Source of the DNA: Spirogloea muscicola
Lineage: Eukaryota > Streptophyta > Zygnematophyceae > Spirogloeales > Spirogloeaceae
DNA: 45,546 nucleotides
Assembly: GCA_009602725.1 (NCBI GenBank)
Contig: WELB01000012.1
Span: forward strand, 170,252-215,797
Direction of reading: 5' to 3'
The notes beneath the pieces were generated by a model that ran no database searches, had not been told where the DNA came from, and saw nothing but the letters and a program-made list of their open reading frames with translations. Made by a program: the position numbers and the translations under genes. Position 1 is the first letter of the stretch. Every line of letters begins with the position of its first letter. Shown one piece after another: positions 11,212 to 22,057 of this stretch.

Positions 11212-12360
11212 CCTCGCGGCTGCGCAGGGTGCAGCATGGCCATGTCAGCGGCGGCACTTGTCTGCTGCTGCGGCAGTGGGGCAGTCAGCTAGGAGGGAGC
11301 ATCAAGCGGTCGAGCTCGAGGGCAGCCATGTCGAGGTGCGAGCAGACGCGTCCACGCCGGGAGCTCGCATACTCGGTGGGCCGCCTCACGTTGGGTCGCC
11401 GGCAGCGCAACTTCCGCGGGAGTGCCGTGAAGCTACACTCCGCCCCCGCGGCTATCTGGCGCGGGCTCCGACGTGGTCTGATGGAGCAAGCCAGTCGGCG
11501 GCAGCGGCGGCGGTGCGGCACGCCGGAGGGGCGGGCGCGGGGGGCGGAGGGCTGTGCGGCGGCGCCTAGGCCTGGCCGGCCTCGGCGGGCGAGGAGGAGG
11601 AGGAGGAGGATGGGGAGGGGCTGTTACGCCTGGGGCAGGGCGCCGGGGACGAGGACGCCGACGGGGGGTGGGGTGGGACGGGGCCTCGGAGGTGGGGGGG
11701 GGGTGAGCTTCTGGCGCACGTGGGGCCCGGCGGGAAGCGCGGCGCGCCTCGCGGCGGGGCGGCCGCCCGCCCCGCCGCTCGGGCTTCCCCAGTCGCCGGA
11801 GCCCAACTCCCTCGAACATGTCAATCATTGGAATTTCCAACTAATTGGTAATTACGGGCTTGCTTTCCACAGCCCTCGCGCCCGTCAGCAGAGCCACTTC
11901 TTCCCTGACCCCACCGGCCGGGGTACCCCCCACCCCCACTTCCCGGCGCGCCGTTTCGGGCCACCCACGCGGCGGCTCAGATGGTAGCACAAGGCGTCGA
12001 TCCGCCGTCGGCGGGCCACGACGGCTGCCGCAAAGGCCCCGCGGGCCCCGGACGTCCTGTTCGCGCTCTCGATTGCTCGCGCCGTCCAGATCCGTCCGCT
12101 GTGGAGCGAAGCCTTGGCTCGTCGGCGGCAAAGCCTTCGCCCCCTTCGGAAGAGCTGCTTCTTTTGCTTTTTCGAGCGGTGTGCTGAGGCCTGGACGGAT
12201 GAGGGGCGCCCCACCAGGCATGGCCCGCCCTTAGCTTAGTCCCATGGCGTCGAGAACCCAAGTGTATAGACGGCTGGCTCCTCAGATGGGCCAGGGCAGT
12301 GCACGGCCAACGCTGGGGCCGCACCAGTGGCACTCTTTGCCTTCAATTGCAAGTGCGTGA
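11212..12360. other. GC-rich upstream region of MYB gene and degraded repeats
   Basis: About 11240-11800 is very GC-rich with G-runs near 11690. It gives long spurious frames on both strands without domains. I read it as the MYB 5' UTR/promoter. Fragments around 11870-11920 and 12110-12190 resemble the flanks of the dispersed repeat (GAGCCACTTCTTCC, TTCGGAAGAGCTGCTTC). Confidence 0.5.
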
Positions 12361-12366
12361 GCCATC

Positions 12367-12543
12367 TGGCGACTCGCAGGAATATCTCCTTTTGTTTCTT
12401 TTTGGGTTGGCCTCTCACAGCTATCGCCCTACTTTGGAAGAGCTATTCTTTCTCTGGCGACTCGCAGGAATATCTCCTCTTCGCTCCTTTTTGGGTTGGC
12501 CTTTCACAGCAATCGCCCTACTTTGGAAGAACTATTCTTTCTC
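12367..12543 (+). repeat. Two tandem ~88-base copies of the dispersed repeat
   Basis: Units 12367-12455 and 12456-12543 begin with GGCGACTCGCAGGAATATCT and end with ACTATTCTTTCTCT or its close variant. They are nearly identical apart from a few substitutions. Each contains TTTTTGGGTTGGCCT and the CAGC half of the fold-back core. The close match suggests a recent local duplication within an older repeat copy. Confidence 0.85.
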
Positions 12544-13574
12544 TCCAGCCCTGACCAGCATATAGCTCCGCTTGAAATTTGAACTCGAATCATGTGCACT
12601 GCGCACCGTCTCCCTCTGGTAAGCAGCTTGCTAGCAATTCGGCAGGCCGTCGTGCTGACCGACTTGCGCAAGTCAACATTGACCAGCGGAGTCGGTGGTT
12701 CTCGCTTTGGATCGGGCCAGCTTTTGATTGGGCTTAGTGGCCAGGGGGCCACTGAACCATCGCCCGGGCAGTCAGGGATGCCCCTTCAGTCAAAGGTCAG
12801 CGCCTGGCTGCCTTGACCGCGGGCCAGTGGGCCCCGCCTGGCGGACTCGGTGCCCAGCCCTCAGGCGCGGCGGTTGCCGATTTGCTCCGCATGTGCCAGA
12901 AAGCGCCGCCCTGCCGTGATGGAGGCGATCCGCGCCCGACGCTGATGCTCACGCCGCTGCTGACGGCTTGCCTGCCAGTGCGACGGATGGCCCCTTCGGC
13001 CAACAGGACACACCTCTTTCACAATGGCGACGATGGCGCCCTCCGCTGGAAGAATCTTGCCACCTGCAAATGATGACTTGCTGGTACGTGGCGGCTCTCA
13101 AACTGCCAAAGCTTAATGCCGCAGCATAGCCAGGCAGTCAGCCTACAGTCCACAGAGTCTGCAGCCAGAACGCAGGAAGATAAGTGCCACCAATTTACAG
13201 CAAACGAGGCCTGCACCCGGCATGCCTGCTTCGAGGCTACCAACTGGCCTGCCCACTTTGCAGACCACCTCAGAGCGACTTAGACCGACTTCAAGGACCT
13301 GCCGAATGCCCTCGGGAATGACAAACTCTTACGTCAGACAAGGAGGACAATCTCAGTTGACCATCAAGTAAAACGCAAGCCCATGACGCCACAGAAAACA
13401 CTGTAGGAGCCCAAGAAGCCAAGGCAACCATAAAACGCTGTATCGACAGTACTTACAGTCAGCCAAGGAGCTCCCTGTTGACAATAATAAGTACACCACT
13501 CCTGATGCTGGCGCACAGAGCATAGCGTGAGATCACAATCAAGCTTGAGAGGCGGCCACGTGGGAGGCTGATTG
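12544..13574. other. Intergenic region
   Basis: About 1 kb without a supported gene. The VOC gene ends just after it on the minus strand, so its 3' UTR lies at the right edge. I see no recognisable domain, tRNA or clear repeat. Confidence 0.5.
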
Positions 13575-16109
13575 TCACGGAATGTGCACAATTCCAATTC
13601 CTTGACAACAATGGCATAATTCTTGCTGCTTTGGGTTGCAGCAATCTCATGACAGATAGCAAGGGCTGATAGCTAACACTACACCAGCCATGTACCAAGT
13701 AGTCATCTAGTGTCACCGTCCACCAGCCAAGCCAAACTACACATTTTCATGATACACCACCTTCACAAACTCCCCTAGCAGGTTGACATCTTGACAAGGT
13801 GGCCACTATGTCGAAGGATGCAATTGACAGTAGCATGAATGACATTGCTGCACAGGCGGCTGCAAAACTAGCCATATGTTCCAGTCCTGAAGGAAGCATC
13901 TGAACAACAGTGTGTGCTATACCACTAGACATTAGGGGCTGATAACATACAGATGGGCATGCTTGCCCTGCAGCTCTTCAGACTATCTGAACATTAGTAT
14001 GTGCTATACCACCAATTCTTGAGGGCCATTCACATACAGGCAGGCCTGCATGCTTGCCCTGCAGCCCTTCAGACATGGGGTGGGCTTCAAGTGCTCACCA
14101 CATGCTGCTGCTCAAGTTTCTCAGCTGCCACTTTGGCCTCAGTACGCCACAGACTGGCAGCAGACAAAGCAGGTCGCTGCCAGATATATGGAAACGCCTG
14201 TGCTACATGTAACCATCCACGTAGCAATAGCACTACGGTTGCTTGGCATCTATACATTCCAGCTCATGCAGGCCAGTTGCCTATCTCCAGACCATTGCCT
14301 GTGCAAATGAGAAACTACAATTCAATATAGCCTTAAGCACGTTAAGGTAAGAGACAATCCCATACTTCTACGTCAGTGACAAACACCTTCTAGTCATTCA
14401 CTAGGGCACAGTATTGGCAAATTGTACGCAAGCAAGTCCCATGCAATCTCGCTTCTACTGCAACCTTGCTTCTAAGTCTTCACTGAGGTGCTGATCCGTA
14501 AGCATGGTGAGAAGCTGAGAGTCCATCAGAGCACACGCCACCAAGTCCCTCACCGTCAGGGTCGAAGAAGAAGCACTGCTTGACCTTGCCATCCTGCTGC
14601 GTCTTCTCAAAGAAATTGATGCTTCTTCCCTATCACCATCATGAGGATGCCTTCTTGAGTTACATCGAATGCCACCAAGTCCTTCTCTCGAGGTGTACAA
14701 AAACAGAAGCTGGGGCAAGTCATGTAGGTTGCGGGCAGACCAGTAGACAGACTGATTGGGCTGGTCAATCACCTGAAGGATCTGAATGCAGGCATCATAA
14801 TCAGCTACCTTGAAGGATAAATGTGGCCCCCTCCATAGATCACTGGGATCTTGTCTGTTTGCTTGTCCAGGCAATTGCAGCATGTCAACTATTGATCAGT
14901 TTCAAAGCTCGTGTAAATCAAAGAGAAGTGCCAAGTCATGGTGGAGAGCAACGTCATACCTGCACATTGCAAAGGTGAACACATTTTGTGGATTGTGATT
15001 GGCAATACACCCTCACTGAGGCTGATTACATGAGTCTCAGTATGACGGCGCAAGTATTGTTGGCTTCAATGTAGCACCTGGCACCATCAGCTGCCACAAA
15101 GGGGCTCTCTGGTAGAGAGGACGAGGTGTTTCGCTGCACAATGTGGAGGGAGTATGAAGGGGGCAGGTGAAGCCAGGTGACAGAAAAATCACCGAAGGAC
15201 TCGGGAGTCTTCATCTCCTCAAATCCAAAGAGCTGTCACAAGCAGGTAAAGCTGCCTAAATCAGGCATGCGTCATGGAGACTGTTATGCAACACAAGATC
15301 AATTTCAAGCTCTAAAAACGTGGTGCTCGTTGCTTGAAGAGCAGCTTCCTAGTCTCAAGGACTGAGAAGGCTGAAAGGGCTAACGACTGAGAGGATGGCA
15401 ATCAATGTATTTGTGATGACGAGGAGATTGTATCAACTGCAGCTGGAATGGGTCATACTGACTGGGTGCGCAGTAGATAAGGCAATGGCAAATCTTGACT
15501 TTGCTACTTGTGGAATGGACTTGCTGATTCTACTTACTGTCTTGTGCTCCCACCCAACTTCCAAGGTCCCTATGAGATAGCGCTGTGCTTGTCTTGAGCC
15601 TGGGTTGGGCTTGATCATGTTCAAGCTTGCAATCGGGCTGGAAGTTGGGCCTGGCTTGAAGCTGTGAACTCTGACCTAAACCCTAAACCCTCAACCACAA
15701 CGAGCTTCAGCTCCGACTTGAGCTCGAGCTCAAGCTCTAACACACCCATAGGTCCACTTCTTCACGAGCGTCTTAAGTCCAAGCTGAAGACGACGTAGCC
15801 ACACAGCAAAGCTTGCAGGTACTCCACTACCTCCACCGCTCGCCTTCTCTCCAGAGCGAGGTGCCTTCATTGGAGCTATTACGTCTACTTGCAGAACCCG
15901 CCAAAACCTGCAGTGCTCTACACAGCTTACTTCATGGACGAGACGGCCTTGGCACTGAGGTTATTCCTGGGCTCTTCCAGGTCCCCAGTGGAGGCTGGAC
16001 ATGCTCACAAGCTCCACTGGCTCACCTCTCGATAGAAGGCTGCTAGCTTGGCCACATCCTCCGTCTCCCGGGCGACGTGGTGCAGAGACACGCCCACAAA
16101 TGTGCCCAT
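13575..16109 (-). CDS. VOC-fold (glyoxalase I-like) protein
   Basis: Five minus-strand exons, 16109-16026, 15232-15078, 14854-14773, 14629-14542 and 13621-13575, give 151 residues with matching phases. The protein starts MGTFVGVSLHHVARETEDVA and reads on through KLAAFYRE, LFGFEEMKTPESFGDF, TWLHLPPSYSLHIVQRN, GPHLSFKVADYDACIQ, DGKVKQCFFFDPDGEGLELC to HC. This is the pattern of plant glyoxalase-I-like VOC proteins (HVAR, FYR..LGF, LH.V, HLSF, FF.DPDG..[IL]E[IL]C). The His in HHVA, the His in GPHLSF and the Glu in LELC occupy metal-ligand positions. The substrate is unknown, and lactoylglutathione lyase activity should not be assumed. The last exon is tiny and its intron (about 920 bases) uses an AAG acceptor. 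Intron 1 carries a telomere-like tract. The start may lie further upstream because the frame stays open for a few codons before the ATG. Confidence 0.85.
15674..15691. repeat. Interstitial plant-type telomere repeat (short)
   Basis: CCTAAACCCTAAACCCT lies inside intron 1 of the VOC gene. It is flanked by AGCT-rich low-complexity sequence (GAGCTCGAGCTCAAGCTC). Confidence 0.8.
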
Positions 16110-17170
16110 TGCAAGCTTGGCTCCAAGCTCAGGCGCAGCGCCTCTCAGCCAGCAAGAATTGCATGAACAGATGGCTGCGCAGCACGCTGCTCTGCTTGAT
16201 GTGCCGAGAGGGTAGCTGGCTCAATGTATGCGACGCTTCTCGTGACTGAGACGATGGTCGCACGGCGCAGAGGGATCGACCTGGAGGCGGTGGCAACAAG
16301 CGAGCCTTACAAGCGAGGGAAACGCCAACTGGAAGCAATACTACATAGGCGGCTAAGTGGTGGGGAGCACCCGCGGAATAACGAGCCACTTGTCATGCTA
16401 CGCGGCGTACAGAAGTCCTGCCACTTGGCTAGGACAGCTGCCTCTCCCTCACTTGAGAAAAAAGGTGCGCGGTGCGCATGGAATGTAACGGGTGGCCATG
16501 TGAAGCCAGTACCCTCCAGGCAAAAGGTAGTGCGAAATTTGGGGCTTCATTGATCGAAGCACTATGCATAAGGTGGCTAAGGTAACAGCGTGACGTTTGG
16601 ACCCACGGCAGCGCACATACCGGCCCAACAGGCTAATCGGGGAGCCGGAGCGCCGCCACGGAAACCGGTGGCCTGACTCAGGCCCTTGCAGACCTCGTCC
16701 ATTCCTTTGGGCTGCCCTCTCACAGGTCATTGCTGTCAATACAGAAAGGCTGTTTTCTTTCTTGTACCGACTTAGAGCGCGCCCAGCACGCTGATAACTG
16801 CCAGAGCTTGGGAGCGCTGTGAGCTAAGCGAGAGCCGCATTCTGTAACACACAACTGATGCCTGCGGAATGCTAGTGTGCCCAAGCCCCCCCGACTGTGA
16901 CATCGTGCGTCAAGCAGCCGGGCCAGATGTTGGATGAGGGAGGACCGCTTGACACCATAGCCACCGTATGTATCCATAGCGCATGGATAGAAGTTGTCTT
17001 CCGAGGGTTATAGCGGTAAGGGCCCAGTCGGCTATTCGCAAATATGAGAGATGGCGCTTGGTGCACAGAAAATGAAAGGGAGGCCAAATCAGGCTCAAAA
17101 CACTGTTCAGGCAAAAGCTAGTGTGGGGCTACACATAGTGAAGCCCTAAGCTCACGAAGCGGGAGACTTC
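16110..17170 (+). repeat. Dispersed repeat copies (long form) upstream of VOC gene
   Basis: From about 16465 the sequence shows the long form of the family. It begins GTGCGCGGTGCGCATGGAAT, then GGTGGCCATGTGAAGCCAGT, AGGTGGCTAAGGTAACA, and GGGGAGCCGGAGCGCCGCCA with ACCGGTGGCCTGACT. It ends with the CCTCGTCCATTCCTTTGGGC core near 16691. A second, partial copy sits at about 17045-17150 (AAAATGAAAGGGAGGCCAAA, TGTTCAGGCAAAAGCTAGTG). The first 350 bases (16110-16460) are probably the VOC 5' region and hold no gene I can support. Confidence 0.65.
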
Positions 17171-18500
17171 ACCAGTATTCGCCAACTTCTGACCCGCGCT
17201 CGTCCATTCATCTGATTCCTGGACCTTGTCCATTACTTCTGGGCATCCACAAAGTCCTTCAACTTCCTCACATGTGTCTCAAGTGCTTGCCTGAATAGCA
17301 TAGCTGATACAATTCATATTGCATCCTTCATTCAAGCTCACTCTTGTTCGCCACAATGCCTTATTGAGGCTGCTTACAAGGAAAAATGTTGCTCCACCAG
17401 GCTGCACTTCATAGACGGGACATCTGTCACTGCAGATCCCTTCTCTGCTGGCGCACCTTTTTCCCCACCTCATTGACTTGCATCGACCCGACCCCCATGA
17501 CACCGGACCTTGTATACGTCATATAGATTGCCGAAACCAAGTGGAGTAAGATCACCCACGCGAGCGCACCTTTGAGAATCAAAAGGAAAGTGGGACCAAA
17601 CGGTCCCATCGGTACCAAGAAGTCTGAAGGAGCCCGAGGGTGCTTAATCAAGCCATGTCACAGACAACCCCTTGGAAACCACCTCCTCCTTCAAAGCCCT
17701 CACACCTGCTTTTTCCGGCCAGGCTGGCACCTCGACCTTCGGACAGAAATCTTGCCGTGGTGCCCCCCCCCCCAAGAAGAACCTTTGATAGCAGTCTCTA
17801 CTGGGCGCCTTTACTCCTTCACAATATTGCTATCAGGAACTTGCCATTTCTTATTGAGTGAGAGTCGCAACTCAATGGTCGTTGCGACCCATGCATTCGC
17901 ACCTGGAATTGCTCCACCAGGGACATCACGGCCTACTGGCCTTATGCTTGCCTTTTTTCACCGCAGACATTTCCAATCCAAGGGGCAAGACACACATTTG
18001 AGACAATTGGCCCACTCCTACCAGCAATATGGTCTATCAACATACCACAGGGGTCGAAATTCGTCGCCGTCTATCGTGCAGATCTGGACCTGCTTTCACT
18101 CTATCTTGCACCTAGTAAAGTACATAATAAGAAGTAATAGGATGCTTGAATCTTTCTCTGTCATGACCGGTACTCCTATCATATTCAACATAGGTAAAAA
18201 CTCATCTTCAAAGCACCACAAGTCAGGTCACCCTCTCACAAAAGCGCACCGCTTGTTGGACCGCTCGCCTGCTGTATTGGCTAGCCTCTCAAGCATTGAT
18301 CATTGCGTGGTTCACAGCACAACGGCAAGGCGACATTTGTTACACCATGTGAAAATGGAGCTGCATGCCTCATCTTATAGGAGAAGAAGCTCTTAAAAAA
18401 TGTACATTGCCTGTGACAGCCACCTCATAAAAAGAGGACAATGTCCGAACAAGCAAAACGTGCGATGAGCGGAGCCAACTTCTGAAGGCAGCAGTAGCTG
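17171..18500. other. Unassigned stretch with a 274-codon open frame
   Basis: A frame on the plus strand is open from 17572 to 18396, and the opposite strand in this region also has few stops. Neither translation matches a family I recognise. GC content is lower than in the neighbouring genes, and the conceptual protein has no domain, signal or repeat. It could be a decayed mobile element. I do not call it a gene. Confidence 0.3.
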
Positions 18501-18713
18501 CAATAGCACATTACAAGAGGGTAGTGGTGGTTATCTGGTGGCGGCTGGCTGCAGGAGGGCCGTCAACATGCAGCTGGGAGCACCGCAAATCGCACGCCGT
18601 CTCTACACTGGGAGCACCATAGAAACCCTAGCTCAAAGCAATGCCACAGGTCCAGCTGCGGCCAGCAGCAGAGGTCGTCGCAAACGGCAAGGAGGTGTGG
18701 GTCCACACACACA

Positions 18714-18723
18714 CAGAGAGAGA

Positions 18724-18778
<55 letters not shown>
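18714..18778. repeat. (GA)n microsatellite
   Basis: An almost perfect AG/GA dinucleotide run of about 65 bases, with one GGG interruption at the left end, preceded by a short CA run. No gene is associated with it. Confidence 0.97.
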
Positions 18779-18780
<2 letters not shown>

Positions 18781-18924
18781 GTGCCCTTGACCAAAAAGTG
18801 AGGCCAAGGCGAGCAAAGACAGTGGTCGTGCTGGGTCATGCACTCTTCATACACTGTACAAAGCAAAGGAAGTGCAAGATGGGACCACAAATATAGATAA
18901 CTTGGCTAAGAGGGGCTAATGAAG

Positions 18925-19290
18925 CAGGGCAAGGCTGGAGCGGGCTTGAGTACCCACGAGTGAGCACATGAAAGCAGGCAGGCTAAATTGGGGGACCGGA
19001 TCACCGCCATGCGAACCGGTGGCCTGGCTGGAAGAGGGCCCCTAGCATGCTGATGCTAGCGGTGCAAGCTCAGCGAGTCTCGCATCTTGTAGCAAGCTGG
19101 TATGCCTGCGGTATGCTGGTGTGGCCCAAGAAGCGAGAAAAGAGAACGAAGAAGATAGAAAGAAAGGACGCTCTCCTGGAAGCGTCTCTCTTCTCAAGAA
19201 GAAAGGACGCTCTCAGGAGAGGGTGGTGGCTGTGAGAGGGTAGCCCAGAAAGAGAAAACAATGAAGGTGGCCCAAGGTGGCCCAAGGTGG
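18925..19290 (+). repeat. Dispersed repeat copy (long form)
   Basis: Shares GAGTACCCACGAGTGAGCAC, AGGCTAAATTGGGGGACCGG, CCGCCATGCGAACCGGTGGC and CATGCTGATGCTAGCGG with the copies near 16.6 and 32.8 kb. It ends in a region with the reverse form of the core (GTGGCTGTGAGAGGGTAGCC) and a short GGTGGCCCAA duplication at about 19265-19287. Confidence 0.75.
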
Positions 19291-19539
19291 GCGAGCCCTT
19301 TCTTCTGCCCTCCGACTACGACAACGGGTCTTTGACCTGCCGCACAAGATGCTGAAAGGATGGAGGCCCACTTGCACGGTAGCCGCCGTAAGTGTCCATG
19401 ACGCATCGATAGGAGCGGTATCTATAGGGGTGGTCCTTATGTTGCCCATTGGCTGTGTTGTCTACATTGCCTCTCTTACGTTCTGCTTGGGCTGTCACCC
19501 AGCCAGGCACAGTTGTGGGAGCCGTTAGTTAGTAGGCGT

Positions 19540-20450
19540 TCGTGAGAGAGGGCGCGTGGTGCGCATGAAATGAGAGGGAGGCCAAAGCAAGCCAGTACAG
19601 TATGTAAGTAGATCAAAGAAAACAAAGAGGGTAACAGAACGTATAATAAATAGGAATTGGGACTCTAGTATCCACTGGTTAGCACATCATGTGCGGACTA
19701 ACGTCGAGTAGGAGGCGAGGTCCCGGCGCTCCGGAATTGTTTCATTCATTCTTTTTCCTGGGCTTGCCTCTCCCAGCCACCGCCCTCTCCTGGAAGCACT
19801 CAGTAACCCCTGCTTAGCAGCCTCAGTTCAGAAAGACTGGGTTCCTGGAAGCGGGTCCCCTGGCCAGAGCCAGAACCTTCCTGGAGTAGGTCCATCCTAC
19901 CCCGTTCTGCCATAGCCTCCTCAGGCCCCTTAGTAGCTGCTTAGCTCGTCATTTAGCCCCTTCGAACCTTGTCAATTCTTTTCGGGCTGGCTTCTCACAG
20001 CCCTTGCCCCCATTGGGAGAGCCACTTCTTCCTGGAAAGGGTCTTTCTTCTTCTTTATGACAAATTGTCCCAGACACCGAACGGCTTGCTAATAAGTCGG
20101 GCATGGTGCCCGACACCTCCGTCGGCGGTTGGTAACCAGCCTCGCGCATAGTTGCAAGCAAATTGCAATCCGGAGCAAGATAGATGCACTCTTTTCACCA
20201 CCCTCCGCACACTTCAACACCTGAGCATGTGAGCAGGCAAAAACTGTTCACCATCTGCATGCGTGTCCGCACTCGCACTGTCGGATGCCAGGAACGTCCG
20301 AAGGGGACGACGAAACTTCTCTTCGGAAGCGGTGGTGGCTGTGAAATGCCAGCCCCAAGAGAATGGACGACGAGGGGGACAGCATTGGTGAGCGGCGGGA
20401 GATGGCTTTGAAAGGTCACTCAAAGGGCCTCTCAAAAGGCCAGCCCAAAT
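19540..20450. repeat. Cluster of dispersed repeat fragments
   Basis: 19547-19600 carries GGCGCGTGGTGCGCATGAAA and GAGAGGGAGGCCAAAGCAAG. 19752-19800 and 19965-20050 carry forward cores (GGGCTTGCCTCTCCCAGCCA; CGGGCTGGCTTCTCACAGCC, followed by TTGGGAGAGCCACTTCTTCC). 20295-20440 carries reverse-oriented cores (GTGGCTGTGAAATGCCAGCC). Nested or successive insertions are likely. No gene is seen in this span. Confidence 0.7.
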
Positions 20451-20580
20451 AAGAACAGACGAGGTCCAAGGAGGCCCGAGCAATTCCGCGACACGAATTG
20501 TCGAACAGCACACCGGCAGCAGAGAAGGCCGACGCTGACGCGGCACGGCCACGCCACGCGGCGCTTACTAAAGCAAGTAG

Positions 20581-20601
20581 GTCGGGTACGGTCTACCCGA
20601 C
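20581..20601. other. Perfect stem-loop
   Basis: GTCGGGTA and TACCCGAC form a perfect 8-base inverted repeat around a 5-base loop in an intergenic region. It is not next to a gene end I can identify, so a terminator or regulatory role cannot be assigned. Confidence 0.6.
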
Positions 20602-20819
20602 CCTCGCAGAGCCACTTGTCGAGTAAATGCGGGCGAGGATTAGTGGCCCGGCCGCTGCGTCCGTCACCTGGCGACATAGCTGTCAGACGAGTCGTCTCAG
20701 GGGCGCCTCCGACGACGTCCGCCGCGTGCGGCTGAAAACCCCCCCTCTGGCGACGGACCTCCATCGCTCAGCTCAATACACAACGCAATTCCCTCTGGCC
20801 GTGGCCACCGCCGTCTCCT

Positions 20820-21140
20820 TCGCCCGGAGCGAGGGCTGTGAGATGCCAGCTCGAGGCAGCGGACAAGAGATCCGGAAACCGCTGAGTCGCACAGGTTGGA
20901 GCGGAGCTTGGAGAAATGGCAGCCAGAGAAGGCGGCGCGCAGTGCGCATAGAATGAAAGGGTGGTTGGCCAATTTGAGCCATTACACTGTTCAGAAAAGG
21001 GGCGGACAGCAATGCAGAAGACAAGGGGATGGGCATGGCGGGTGCGGGAAAGCGAGAATGCGCGCGGAGCCCGCACGGAATGAAAGGGAGGCCAATGCAA
21101 GCCAAAGGCACGCAGTTCATGCAGAGAACAAGGAAGGCTC
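20820..21140. repeat. Dispersed repeat fragments left of the assembly gap
   Basis: Fragments include GAGGGCTGTGAGATGCCAGC (reverse core), GGCGCGCAGTGCGCATAGAA with ATGAAAGGGTGGTTGGCCAA at 20933, and GGAATGAAAGGGAGGCCAAT at 21077. The presence of three pieces in 300 bases may have hindered assembly here. Confidence 0.65.
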
Positions 21141-21311
21141 TTCCAGTCGCGGCCGTGATTGGCCACCTCGGTAGAAATACATGACCATGAAGGGGCCAGA
21201 AAAGCTGGCGAAGAGCGGGGGCGCATGGAGGCCGGGCAGACGGGCCCGGGGCGCGGCGCAGGGACCCCGCCCGGGCCGCGGGCGCCGGATCGTCGGGCGG
21301 GCCGGGGGGCG

Positions 21312-21345
21312 NNNNNNNNNNNNNNNNNNNNNNNNNNNNNNNNNN
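21312..21345. other. Assembly gap (34 N)
   Basis: A run of 34 N in extremely GC-rich sequence. The true length is unknown. The frames crossing it are not evidence for genes. Confidence 0.99.
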
Positions 21346-22057
21346 GCCCGACGCCGCGCGTCGCGCCGCGGGCCGGGGGGCCGCCCCCCCCATGTGGGCC
21401 CCGCGCTCGCTGCCCCCAGCCGTACCGCCGCGACGGCCTCTCCCCGCTGGGAGCCGTCTCGTCTCGTGGCGCCGTCTCGTGACGCTGGTCCCACCGTTCC
21501 GGCCCGCGGGTCTGCCCGCGCCGCCCCAGCAGGGCCCCCCGCTAGCCCTCGCCCAGCCCGCCGCCACGGGCTTGCGGCGGCAGCCCTCCCGGCGGCGCCA
21601 CCCACGGCCCCTTCTCCCACCCCCGCCGCCGCTGAAGCTCGCCAGGCTTGCCGTTCCCGAGAAGGCTCCATCGAGCCGGCGCGAGGTGTGGGGTATTACG
21701 CGATCAAGCGGCGAGCGCGGCTCCTGAGCCATGCCTAGAAGCCGGAGGGGGAGGACCAATGCGCCCCGGCCCGCCGAGGCGCCAGCGTCGCCCTCGCCGC
21801 CGCTCTCGTCCATCGGCTCCGTCTGCTCTGCACAGACGGCGGAGCCGCCGCACGGTCAGCTGGCTCCACCGCCCCGCGTGCCAAACGAGCTGCCTGCTCC
21901 TTGTGTAGCTCGAGCTGGCTAGAAGCCGCTGCGCCATCAAGGGTGTCACTTTCCTCCGTTGCCGATGCATCCACAGTGCACGCTTCAATCACCTTTCTGC
22001 TGAACCTGTGTGTACCATCCGGCCGCAGCTCTGATCAGGCGGCCCGTTTTGCCCACG
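21346..22057. promoter_or_regulatory. GC-rich 5' region of the HD-Zip gene
   Basis: About 700 bases between the gap and the HD-Zip start are very GC-rich and contain short open frames, including a 63-codon frame from 21731 that could act as an upstream frame. No TATA-like element or domain is clear. The role as promoter and 5' UTR is inferred from position only. Confidence 0.4.

Noticed and set aside
11151-11987. 278-codon plus-strand frame upstream of the MYB gene
   Set aside because: Arg/Gly/Pro-rich translation of a GC-rich promoter region and part of a repeat; no conserved features.
20773-21813. 346-codon minus-strand frame crossing the N gap
   Set aside because: Runs through unknown bases and low-complexity GC-rich DNA, and has no domain.
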